A DNA stretch of 33,165 nt from assembly GCA_024710925.1 (NCBI GenBank), contig JANJTW010000244.1:1-33165 (forward strand), written 5' to 3'. The notes below the pieces were generated by a model. It was given only the letters and a program-made list of their open reading frames with translations, did no database searches and was not told where the DNA came from. This DNA comes from Rhodocyclaceae bacterium. GTDB lineage: Bacteria > Pseudomonadota > Gammaproteobacteria > Burkholderiales > Rhodocyclaceae. The position numbers and the translations under genes were made by a program. Shown here in pieces: positions 9,012 through 16,626 of the stretch. How positions within the stretch are numbered: position 1 is the stretch's first letter; the number at the start of each line of letters is the position of its first letter.

Positions 9012-10251
9012 GCGGCGCGCGCGCCAGCCAGTCGAGCGCGCCGAGGCCGGCGGCGCGGCCGGTGGCGAAGCAGGCGGTGAGCAGGTAGCCGCCGGTCGGC
9101 GCTTCCCAGTCGAGCATCTCGCCGGCGCAGAAGACGCCGGGCACGGCGCGCAGCATCAGCCGTGCGTCGAGCGCAGTGAAGCGGACGCCGCCGGCGCTGC
9201 TGATCGCCTCGTCGAGCGGGCGCGGCGCGACGAGGACGAGCGGCAGCCGCTTGATCGTCGCCGCCAGCGTCGCCGGATCGGCGAACGCCGCCTTGTCGAG
9301 CACTTCCCGCAGCAGCCCGGCCTTCACGCCCTTCAATCCGATCCGGCTCTGCAGGTGGCTGGCCAGCGAGCGCGCGCCGCGCGCCGCGCCGATGCCGGCG
9401 AGGAGGCGCGCCTCGCTCCAGTCCGGCATCAGGTCGAGCGTCAGCGTCGCCCGGCCGTCGCGGGCGATCGCCTCGCGCAGCATCGCCGACAGCGCATAGA
9501 CCAGGCCGCCTTCGATGCCGCCGGCGGTGACGACGAACTCGCCGGCGCGCCGGCTGCCGTCGGGCAGCAGCGCGGCGACCGATTTCACCGGCTGGCCGGC
9601 GAAGCGGCCGGCGAAGTGCTCGCTCCAGCCGGCGACGTCGAAACCGCAGTTGGCCGGGCGGAGCGGCGCCACGTCGACGCCGCGCGCGCGCAGCAGCGGC
9701 ACCCAGGCGCCGTCCGAGCCGAGCCGCGCCCAGCTGCCGCCGCCGAGCGCGAGCACGGTGGCGTCGGCGGCGACGGCCGTTTCGCCGTCCGCACCGGCGA
9801 AGCGCAGGCGGCCGTCGGCATGCCAGCCGAGCCAGCGGCAGCGCGGGTGGAAGCGCACGCCGGCGGCGCGCAGCCGGTGCAGCCAGGCGCGCAGCAGCGG
9901 CGCTGCCTTCATGTCGACGGGAAAGACGCGGCCCGACGTGCCGACGAAGGTGTCGATGCCGAGGGCGTGGATCCATGCGCGCAGTTCGGCGGCGCCGAAG
10001 TCCGCGAGCAGCGGCTGCAATTCGCTGCGGCGCTCGCCGTAGCGGGCGAGGAAGTCGTCCGGCGGCTCGGCGTGCGTGATGTTCATGCCGCCCTTGCCGG
10101 CGAGCAGGAACTTGCGCGCCACCGACGGCATCGCGTCGTAGAGGTCGACGGTCACGCCGGCGGCGGCGAGGACTTCGGCGGCCATCAGGCCGGCCGGACC
10201 GCCGCCGACGACGACGGCGGAGCGCGGGGGGACGGGGCGGGCGGGCGTCAT
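8992..10251 (-). CDS. FAD-dependent oxidoreductase of the HI0933/BaiN-like flavoprotein family
   Basis: This is a 419-residue cytoplasmic flavoprotein. The N-terminal Rossmann motif is VVGGGPAG (14-21), and the family signature GKGGMNITH is at 52-60. The C-terminal FAD-binding segment is FCAGEMLDWEAPTGGY, followed by a LLTACFATGRAAG helix. This pattern and length fit the TIGR03862 branch of the HI0933/BaiN/RdsA group, whose reactions are poorly defined. A precise substrate should not be assigned. The start is ATG 10251, 70 bp downstream of the histidine kinase stop on the same strand, without a strong Shine-Dalgarno sequence. It may be read through from the kinase operon or have its own promoter; a TAAAGT at -10-like spacing is too weak to call. 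It converges with the REC-REC gene with a 20-bp overlap. Confidence 0.88.
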   Translation of the reverse strand: MTPARPVPPRSAVVVGGGPAGLMAAEVLAAAGVTVDLYDAMPSVARKFLLAGKGGMNITHAEPPDDFLARYGERRSELQPLLADFGAAELRAWIHALGIDTFVGTSGRVFPVDMKAAPLLRAWLHRLRAAGVRFHPRCRWLGWHADGRLRFAGADGETAVAADATVLALGGGSWARLGSDGAWVPLLRARGVDVAPLRPANCGFDVAGWSEHFAGRFAGQPVKSVAALLPDGSRRAGEFVVTAGGIEGGLVYALSAMLREAIARDGRATLTLDLMPDWSEARLLAGIGAARGARSLASHLQSRIGLKGVKAGLLREVLDKAAFADPATLAATIKRLPLVLVAPRPLDEAISSAGGVRFTALDARLMLRAVPGVFCAGEMLDWEAPTGGYLLTACFATGRAAGLGALDWLARAPLTAGGA

Positions 10252-10321
10252 GGCGGCGGGCAGTGGAGGCAGGGGCCGCGCACTTTAGCGCCAAACGCCG
10301 GCAACGGCCAGCGCCGGCCGT

Positions 10322-12655
10322 TCACCCGGCCTCGGCGGTGGCGGCGCATGCGCCGTGCGGCGCGGTCCGCGGCAGATGCAGCGTGAAGCGCGTGCCGCCG
10401 CCGGCTTCGCTGCCGACCTCGACGCGGCCGCCGAGGACTTCGCAGACGACGTTGTGCACGATGTTCAGGCCGAGGCCGCAGGCGCCGCTGCCGAGGCGGG
10501 TGGTGAAGAAGGGATCGAAGATGTGCGCGCGATGCGCTTCGGCGATGCCGATGCCGTCGTCGGCGACGACGACGCGCAGGCCATCGTCGCCGGCGCGCTC
10601 GGCGACGATGCGGATGCGGCCGTCGCGGCGGCCGGGGAAGGCGTGGCGCAGCGCGTTGTCGACGAGGTTGCCGAGGACCTGGCCGAGCGGGCCGGGGTAG
10701 CTGTCGAGTTCGAGGTCGGCGGGAATCTCCCGGTCGATGCGGTGGCCGCCCTGCGGCAGCGCCGGGCGCAGCGTCGTCAGCAGTTCGTCGACCGCCTGCC
10801 GCAGCAGGAAGCGGCGCCGCTGCGCGCTCGCCTGGTCGACCGCCACCTGCTTGAAGCTGGCGATCAGCGCCGCGGCCCGCTCTAGGTTGCGCGTGGCGAT
10901 GCCGGCGGCGGTGCCGACGTCGGCAACGAAGCGCTCCAGCGTCGACCGGCGCAGGCCGTCGGCCATCGCCGCGGCGAATTCCTGATGGTGCGATTCGAGT
11001 GTCGTCATCGCCATCAGGGCGTTGCCGATCGGCGTGTTCAGCTCGTGCGCGACGCCGGCGACGAGGCGGCCGAGGGCCGCCTGCTTCTCGGCGCGGACCA
11101 GCTCGTCCTGCGCCTGGCGCAGGTGGGCGAGGGCGCCGGCGAGCTCGGCGTTGGCCTGGCTCAACTGCGCCGTGCGCTGCTCGACGCGCACCTCCAGTTC
11201 CTCGTTGACGTGGCGCAGCTCGGTGGCCATGTGTCGCGCCTCGGTGATGTCGGCGCTGGCCATGATCAGTAGCTGCTGGCCGCCGAGCGCGATGACGCGG
11301 GCCGAGACGCGGCAGAGCATGCTCTCGCCGTCGGCGCGTTTCAGCCACAGTTCGAGGTCGTCGTAGACGCCCGGGCCGTAACGGAAGCGGGCGAGGAAGA
11401 TGGTGCGCTCGGCGGGGTCGGCCCACAGGCCGATTTCGCTGCCGGTGCGGCCGACGGCATCCTCCGGGCGGCGGCCGAACTGCTTCACCCAGGCTTCGTT
11501 GACGCGGACGATGCGGCTCCCGGCGGCAAGGTCGGAGACGTTCATCGCCACCGGCGAGGCATTGAAGATGCTTTCCAGCTCGGTCTCGCTGCGCAGCAGC
11601 GAGGCCTCGCGGGCACGGATGGCGTCGGCCATCGCGTGCAGGTGGTCGTCGAGTTCGTTGATCTCGGCGATGGCGCTCGGCGGGGTCGCCGGGTCCTCGT
11701 CGTAGCGGCCGGCGGCGAGCCGGTGGGTGCGGCCGATCAGCCGCTGCACCGGTTGTGCCAGCCGCTTCGCCCACCAGATCGCCAGCAGCAGTCCGATCAG
11801 CAGTGCGCTGGCGCCGCCGCCGGCGGTGAGCAGTACGGTGCGCCGGATGTCCTCGTTGGCGAAGCCGGCCGGGCGGCTGACGATGAAGGTCCAGCCGAGG
11901 TTGGCCGGCCGCGCGCTGCCGACGAAGACGGGGCCGGCCGGATCGTCGATGCGCCGACCTTCGCCGGTGGCAGCGAAGGCGGCGCGGACGACCGGCTGCG
12001 CGCCGAGGTTTTCCGCGCGGTTGCCGCCGCTGCCGTTGTCGACGAGGCGCTCGCCGGCCGGGTCGACGACGAGGAGGGCGTCGCGGCTGGCGCCGGCCAG
12101 CGTCGCCACTGTTTCGCGCAGCAGGTCCGGAGCGATCTCGCCGATCACGGTCCATTGGCCGCGGCGCACGGCGACGCCGATCACCACCTCGCCGCTCGAT
12201 GCGGAGAGCAGCTTGTCGCTCCACCGGCTGTCGCGGTCGGCGAGGTCGCGGAAGAGCGGCGTCCGCGACAGGTCGGTGCCGACCAGCGACGGCCGGACGC
12301 TGCCGCCGCGCGGCGGGAAGGCGGCGCCGCGGACGATGCCGTCGGCGTCGACGAGATAGGCGCCGGCGAACTGTCGGCCGTCGCCGACCGTCGCCGTTAG
12401 CATCGCCGCGCGCGCGCGCAGCGACGAGCCCTCGGCGAGCAGCGCGACCGGCGCCAGTTGCGCCTCCAGACCGCGCAGGTAGAACTCCAGCAGGCGCGCC
12501 TTGGCGTTCGCCGCCGCCTGCACGGCGGCGCTGGCTTCGGCTTCGATCTGCGGCACGCGCAGCAGGATGATGGCGGCGCCGACGAGGGCGAAGGTGATCG
12601 CCGTGGTGACCGCCAGCAGCAGGCTGAGCGAGGTGCGCAGGCGCCAGGCGGCCAT
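10322..12655 (-). CDS. Membrane sensor histidine kinase with large periplasmic Cache-like domain and PAS
   Basis: This is a 777-residue kinase. TM1 is at about 10-33. A periplasmic region of about 240 residues looks like a double Cache sensor, including GAYLVDADGIV near 98-108 and SGEVVIGVAVRRG near 154-166. TM2 is at about 276-296, HAMP-like at 297-350 and PAS at about 357-480. A coiled coil is followed by a phosphoacceptor helix with His537 in GVAHELNTPIGN, and a HATPase domain with DDGIGI and CGLGLNIV boxes. The HELNTP context is that of the DctB/ZraS-like kinase group, often paired with NtrC-type or stand-alone regulators. There is no receiver domain in this protein and no regulator gene beside it, so its partner is unknown. 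The ATG lies 11 bp after the binding-protein stop, indicating one operon. Confidence 0.92.
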   Translation of the reverse strand: MAAWRLRTSLSLLLAVTTAITFALVGAAIILLRVPQIEAEASAAVQAAANAKARLLEFYLRGLEAQLAPVALLAEGSSLRARAAMLTATVGDGRQFAGAYLVDADGIVRGAAFPPRGGSVRPSLVGTDLSRTPLFRDLADRDSRWSDKLLSASSGEVVIGVAVRRGQWTVIGEIAPDLLRETVATLAGASRDALLVVDPAGERLVDNGSGGNRAENLGAQPVVRAAFAATGEGRRIDDPAGPVFVGSARPANLGWTFIVSRPAGFANEDIRRTVLLTAGGGASALLIGLLLAIWWAKRLAQPVQRLIGRTHRLAAGRYDEDPATPPSAIAEINELDDHLHAMADAIRAREASLLRSETELESIFNASPVAMNVSDLAAGSRIVRVNEAWVKQFGRRPEDAVGRTGSEIGLWADPAERTIFLARFRYGPGVYDDLELWLKRADGESMLCRVSARVIALGGQQLLIMASADITEARHMATELRHVNEELEVRVEQRTAQLSQANAELAGALAHLRQAQDELVRAEKQAALGRLVAGVAHELNTPIGNALMAMTTLESHHQEFAAAMADGLRRSTLERFVADVGTAAGIATRNLERAAALIASFKQVAVDQASAQRRRFLLRQAVDELLTTLRPALPQGGHRIDREIPADLELDSYPGPLGQVLGNLVDNALRHAFPGRRDGRIRIVAERAGDDGLRVVVADDGIGIAEAHRAHIFDPFFTTRLGSGACGLGLNIVHNVVCEVLGGRVEVGSEAGGGTRFTLHLPRTAPHGACAATAEAG

Positions 12656-12666
12656 CGTCGTCGTGG

Positions 12667-13770
12667 CTAGTCGACGACGACGAAGCGGCCGTCGCGGATG
12701 GTGGTGATGAAGGCCTTGCGCGTCGAGTCGCCGAAGCGGTCGAAGCTGACCGGGTGCTGGGCGCCGGCGAAGGGGCCGTGGCCGAGCAGTGCGGCCTTCA
12801 CCGGCGTCGAGCTTTTCGCCCGCCAGATCGCATCGATGACGGCCTTCGTCGCGTCGTAGGCGGCGACCGAGGCGAAGCCCGGTGGGTGCTTGAAGCGGGA
12901 TTCGTAGACGGTGCGGAAGCGCTGGTACTCGGGCGAACGGTCCTCGCGGTCGAAGTACTGCGTCAGGAAGAGGCCGTCGACCGCCTTGCCGCCGAGTTCG
13001 GTGAGGCGCTCGGTGGCCGCCCAGTCGACGCCGATCAGCGTCCGCTTCGCGTCGAGCTGGCGGGCGTGCTGGGCGAAATGCGCGGTGTCGAAGGCGGAGG
13101 CGACGAAGAGCAGCGCGTCGGCGTCGCTGGCCAGCAGCTGGCGGACCAGCGCGCCGTGGTCGGCGTCGTCGCCGGAGGCGAACGGGATCGCGGCGACGAC
13201 GCTGCCGCCGAGCGCGGCGAAGGCGTCGCGGAAGTCGCCGAGCCAGCTCTCGGTGTATGCCTGGTTGCGGGTGTCGAAAACGGCAGCGACGCGGCGGACG
13301 CCGGTGCGCGCGAAGTGGTGGCGGGCGCTCAGTCCGGCGTAGCCGCGCGTGTCGGCGGTGACGCGCAGGAACAGGTCGTCCTTGCCGGTGAGCGTGCTGG
13401 TGGTGACGGTCGGGCTGACCACCGGAATGCCGGCGGCACCGGCGACCTCGATGACCGGCTGGGCCATGGCGCTGGTCATCGGCCCGATGATGGCGACGAC
13501 GCCGGCGGCGACCAGTTCCTCGGCGGCCTTCCGGGCCTGCGCCGGATCCTGCGCGTCGTCGCGGACGACGATCTCGATGCGCCGGCCCTGCACGCCGCCG
13601 GTGGCGTTGGCCTGCTCGACGGCGAACTGGAAGCCGTCGCGGCCGGCCTCGCCGAGGTCGGCGACGCGGCCGCTGAGGCCGCCGACGAAGCCGAGCCGCA
13701 GCGGTTCGGACGGGCCGCAGGCGGCGAGGAAACAGCAGGCGAGGAACAGGGCGAAGCGGGTACGGCGCAT
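12667..13770 (-). CDS. Lipoprotein ABC-type substrate-binding protein (branched-chain amino acid/amide type)
   Basis: This is a 367-residue Peripla_BP_6-type (LivJ-like) binding protein. The N-terminus MRRTRFALFLACCFLAAC has a lipobox LAAC with Cys18 as the expected lipidation site, so it is probably membrane-anchored. The mature part starts LRLGFVGGLSG and has the family's IIGPMTSAMAQPV segment, AGIPVVSPT and the GFASVAAYDATKAV C-terminal lobe. Such proteins bind amino acids, amides, urea or aromatic acids; the ligand cannot be deduced. No permease or ATPase genes are adjacent. It sits 24 bp downstream of a chemoreceptor and 11 bp upstream of a histidine kinase, so I infer it is a sensory binding protein serving one or both of them. 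Confidence 0.9.
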   Translation of the reverse strand: MRRTRFALFLACCFLAACGPSEPLRLGFVGGLSGRVADLGEAGRDGFQFAVEQANATGGVQGRRIEIVVRDDAQDPAQARKAAEELVAAGVVAIIGPMTSAMAQPVIEVAGAAGIPVVSPTVTTSTLTGKDDLFLRVTADTRGYAGLSARHHFARTGVRRVAAVFDTRNQAYTESWLGDFRDAFAALGGSVVAAIPFASGDDADHGALVRQLLASDADALLFVASAFDTAHFAQHARQLDAKRTLIGVDWAATERLTELGGKAVDGLFLTQYFDREDRSPEYQRFRTVYESRFKHPPGFASVAAYDATKAVIDAIWRAKSSTPVKAALLGHGPFAGAQHPVSFDRFGDSTRKAFITTIRDGRFVVVD

Positions 13771-13794
13771 GAAGGTCCTTTGTCGTGGTCGGGG

Positions 13795-15444
13795 TCAGGC
13801 GACGCGGAAGCCGGCGATGGCCCGCGCCAGGGTTTCGGCGAGGCGGCGCAGCTCGCCGGTGGCTTCGCTGACGCTGCGGGCGGCGCCGTTGTTTTCCTCG
13901 ACCATGCCGGAAATCCGTTCCATGCTCTGCGCGATGTCGGTCGAGGCCGCCCTCTGCTCGGCGACCGAGCCGGTGATTTCGTTGACGCCGCGCGCCGAGC
14001 GTTCGACGGCGTCGCGCGAGCCGGCGAGCACCGCCTCGACCTCGGCGGCCAGCGCCGTGCTCGCGGCGATCGCCCGTTCGCCGGCGCCGATGGCCGACTG
14101 CACCGCCTCGGACTGCGACATGATCGAATGCGTCACCGCGTCGATCTCGCTGGCCGAGCGGCCGGATTTCTCGGCGAGCTTCCTGACCTCGTCGGCGACC
14201 ACCGCGAAGCCGCGGCCGGCTTCGCCGGCGCGCGCCGCCTCGATGGCGGCGTTGAGCGCGAGCAGGTTGGTCTGGTCGGCGATGTCGCGCACTTCCTGGG
14301 TCATGCCGGTGATCGCCTGCGTGCTGCGCACGAATTCGGCGACGGTGCTGGCGATGTCGTCCATGTTGCCGCGGATGCGCTCGATCTCGCCGGCGAGATG
14401 GCTGACCTTGCGCGACCCCTCGGTGGTTTGCCCGACGCTGTCGACGGCCTGCGCATGCACGTCGCGGGCGGTTTCCGACACCGCCGCGATGGCCACGGTC
14501 AGTTCCTCCACCGCCGCCGCGCTGGAGGCGACGGCGCCCGCCTGCTGCTCGGACACGTCGGCCAGCGCCGACGACGAGCCGGCCAGCTGCTGCGAGGCGG
14601 CGGCGACGCGCTCGCTGGCCGTGCGGACCTCGCCGATCAGCTTCTGCAGGCGCTCCATCATGGCGTTGAAGGCGGTCGCCATCTGCCCGATCTCGTCGCG
14701 CTGCGCGATCTCGGCGCGCCGCGTCAGGTCGCCGCTGTCGGCGATGCCGGTCATCGTCGTCTGCAGCCGGGCGAGCGGGCCGGTGATCGAGCCGACAATG
14801 TAGAGGGCGAGCGCGACGAGGCCGACGACCGCCGCCACGGCGGCGAGCAGCAGTCCGTTGCGGACGGCGGCGAAGACTTCGCCGGCATGCTGCATTTCCG
14901 CGGCGTTCGATTCCCGGGCGATCTTCTGCAATTCGCCGACGAGGTCGTCGATGGCCTTGGTCGGTGCCCGGTCGAGGCCGCTGACCCGTTTGTCGACGAC
15001 GGCCGCCGGGTCCGCCGCGCTGCGGTCGTACTGTTGCAGCGCCGCGCGGTAGGCCGGCGCCAGCGTGCCGAAGGCGGCGACGACGGCGTCGATCCTGATC
15101 CGGTCGGCGACGCCGAGCTTGGCCGCCGCCGCCCTGACCTCGGCCAGTTCGCCGGCGACGGCGTCGTTTTCCTTCTCGAATCCCTGCCGGTGCTTGTCGA
15201 AGGCTGCCGCGTCGCGGCCGCGGAGCAGGATGTTCTTCCACTCCTGCACCTGCGTCTTGAAATGCACCTGGGCGCTGCGCGCGCTGTCGACGGCGGCGAG
15301 CATGACGGCGTTGTGCTCGATCTCGCCGGTCAGCGCCGCGTTCAGCTTGCCGGCCTGCGCGTAGGCGAAGAGGCTGATGGCGATCAGCGCGGCGAGGGCG
15401 GCGGCGACGAGGACGAGCAGCTTCTGCTTGATCCGGAGATGCAT
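13795..15444 (-). CDS. Methyl-accepting chemotaxis protein with helical-bundle periplasmic sensor
   Basis: This is a 549-residue chemoreceptor. TM1 is at about 9-28. The periplasmic domain (about 30-195) is Ala-rich and helical, resembling the 4HB_MCP class and including [12 protein letters not shown] near 67-78. TM2 is at about 196-218, HAMP at about 219-272, and a signalling domain carries the intact conserved tip ([20 protein letters not shown]). The C-terminus (AGFRVA) has no CheR/CheB tether pentapeptide. It is the first gene of a probable leftward operon with the lipoprotein binding protein and the histidine kinase, so a liganded binding protein might dock on its periplasmic domain. A good AGGGGGA ribosome-binding site precedes ATG 15444, and an extended -10 promoter lies upstream. 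Confidence 0.95.
   Translation of the reverse strand: MHLRIKQKLLVLVAAALAALIAISLFAYAQAGKLNAALTGEIEHNAVMLAAVDSARSAQVHFKTQVQEWKNILLRGRDAAAFDKHRQGFEKENDAVAGELAEVRAAAAKLGVADRIRIDAVVAAFGTLAPAYRAALQQYDRSAADPAAVVDKRVSGLDRAPTKAIDDLVGELQKIARESNAAEMQHAGEVFAAVRNGLLLAAVAAVVGLVALALYIVGSITGPLARLQTTMTGIADSGDLTRRAEIAQRDEIGQMATAFNAMMERLQKLIGEVRTASERVAAASQQLAGSSSALADVSEQQAGAVASSAAAVEELTVAIAAVSETARDVHAQAVDSVGQTTEGSRKVSHLAGEIERIRGNMDDIASTVAEFVRSTQAITGMTQEVRDIADQTNLLALNAAIEAARAGEAGRGFAVVADEVRKLAEKSGRSASEIDAVTHSIMSQSEAVQSAIGAGERAIAASTALAAEVEAVLAGSRDAVERSARGVNEITGSVAEQRAASTDIAQSMERISGMVEENNGAARSVSEATGELRRLAETLARAIAGFRVA
14222..14283. repeat. 62-bp segment identical to 2122-2183
   Basis: This is the exact copy, in direct orientation, of the segment in the other chemoreceptor gene about 12.1 kb away. 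It encodes the CheA/CheW-contacting tip. Confidence 0.9.
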
Positions 15445-15498
15445 GGCGATTTCCCCCTGTGAGTCGTCGCGCAGGCGACGGTCGTGCGCGTGCGGGCA

Positions 15499-15504
15499 AC
15501 TATA
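15499..15504 (-). promoter_or_regulatory. Extended -10 promoter for the chemoreceptor/binding-protein/kinase operon
   Basis: On the minus strand this reads TATAGT, one mismatch from TATAAT, preceded by TGC as an extended -10 TGn. It lies 55 bp upstream of the chemoreceptor ATG. No good -35 element is seen at 17 bp (TACCGG), which extended -10 promoters tolerate. Confidence 0.5.
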
Positions 15505-15553
15505 GCAAGTCGCCCGGCCGCCCGGTAGCGCTCGCCGGATCGGCCGGCCGCTT

Positions 15554-16510
15554 TCAGCGGCTGGCGTCGAGGAAGGCGGCGACGCGCGCGCCGAGGCGTT
15601 CGCCGAGCGCCGGGTCGAGGCAGTCGAAGCGTTCGCAGTCGAACGAGTTCGACAGCCAGGTGATCTGCCGCTTGGCCAGCTGGCGGGTCGCGTAGATGCC
15701 GCGCTCGCGCAGCTCGCCGCGCGCGATCAGCCCGTCCTGCGCCTCCCACGCCTGGCGGTAGCCGACGCAGCGCATCGACGGCAGTTCCGGGGTGAGCCGG
15801 TACTTGCTGCGCAGCCGGGTCAGTTCGTTCTCCAGGCCGGCGGCGAGCATCGCGTCGAAGCGTTCGGCGATGCGCGCGTGCAGCACGGCGCGGTCCGACG
15901 GCAGCAAGCCGAGGGACAGGAAGCGCCACGGTGGCGGGCCGTCGGCAGCGGCCTCGGCGAGCAGCGCCGACATCGGCCGGCCGGTCAGGCGCAGGATTTC
16001 CAGCGCGCGCTGCAGGCGCTGCGCGTCGTTCGGCGCCAGCCGCGCCGCCGTTTCCGGGTCGTGTTTCGCCAGTTCGGCGTGCAGCGCCGGCCAGCCGCGC
16101 GTGGCAGCCTCGGCGTCGAGTTCGGCGCGGAGCGCCGGGTCGGCTGGCGGCAGGTCGGCCAGCCCGGACAGCAGCGCCTTGTAGTAGAGCATGGTGCCGC
16201 CGACCAGCAGCGGCACGCGGCCGGCGGCGCGCGCGGCGGCCATCGCCGCCAGCGCCTCGGCGCGGAAGCGGGCGGCGGAGTAGCTCTCCTCCGGCGAGAT
16301 GACGTCGACCAGCGCGTGCGGGTAGCGCGCCAGCGTGTCGCGGTCGGGCTTGGCGGTGCCGATGTCCATGTCGCGGTAGACCAGCGCCGAATCCACCGAG
16401 ATCAGCGCCAGCGGCAAGCGGTCGGCGAGTTCGAGCGCGGCGGCGGTCTTGCCCGACGCGGTCGGACCCATCAGCAGGATGGCCGGCGGTAGTGACGTTG
16501 CGGTACTCAC
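15554..16510 (-). CDS. miaA: tRNA dimethylallyltransferase
   Basis: This is a 318-residue enzyme that transfers the dimethylallyl group to N6 of A37 in tRNAs reading UNN codons. The P-loop GPTASGKT is at 15-22. The family signatures [18 protein letters not shown] and [13 protein letters not shown], and the C-terminal RYAxRQ-type segment (here [13 protein letters not shown]), are present. The length matches E. coli MiaA (316). The start is GTG 16510, with GGGGG 8 nt upstream. The preceding mutL is on the same strand, 112 bp away, and the pair is conserved in many proteobacteria (mutL-miaA). A 39-codon ORF fills the gap and overlaps this start as GTGA. Confidence 0.97.
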   Translation of the reverse strand: MSTATSLPPAILLMGPTASGKTAAALELADRLPLALISVDSALVYRDMDIGTAKPDRDTLARYPHALVDVISPEESYSAARFRAEALAAMAAARAAGRVPLLVGGTMLYYKALLSGLADLPPADPALRAELDAEAATRGWPALHAELAKHDPETAARLAPNDAQRLQRALEILRLTGRPMSALLAEAAADGPPPWRFLSLGLLPSDRAVLHARIAERFDAMLAAGLENELTRLRSKYRLTPELPSMRCVGYRQAWEAQDGLIARGELRERGIYATRQLAKRQITWLSNSFDCERFDCLDPALGERLGARVAAFLDASR

Positions 16511-16626
16511 CGGACGGCCCCCGTCGTGTACGGCCTGCTGTCAGCGGTGGCCAGCCGCTGCCGCTTCTGCGTCACGTCGGAGGCTGGCCGTGCCGCGTAT
16601 GCGGCGGCTCGTCGTGCGAGCTTCAT
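16507..16626 (-). CDS. Possible 39-residue coupling ORF between mutL and miaA
   Basis: The ORF starts with an ATG that overlaps the mutL TGA (ATGA) and ends in a TGA that overlaps the miaA GTG (GTGA), so it bridges the whole intergenic gap. The peptide begins [14 protein letters not shown], is rich in Ala and Arg, and matches no family I know. Its codon use is less GC3-biased than its neighbours (CGA, GCA and AGG appear), which argues against an old conserved protein. It may act only to carry ribosomes from mutL to miaA, or be chance. There is no independent Shine-Dalgarno sequence beyond what lies in the mutL end. Confidence 0.35.
   Translation of the reverse strand: MKLARRAAAYAARPASDVTQKRQRLATADSRPYTTGAVR

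Noticed and set aside
12656-15499. Upstream extension of the PAS kinase frame
   Set aside because: It overlaps the binding-protein and chemoreceptor genes in another frame and has no family-like sequence.
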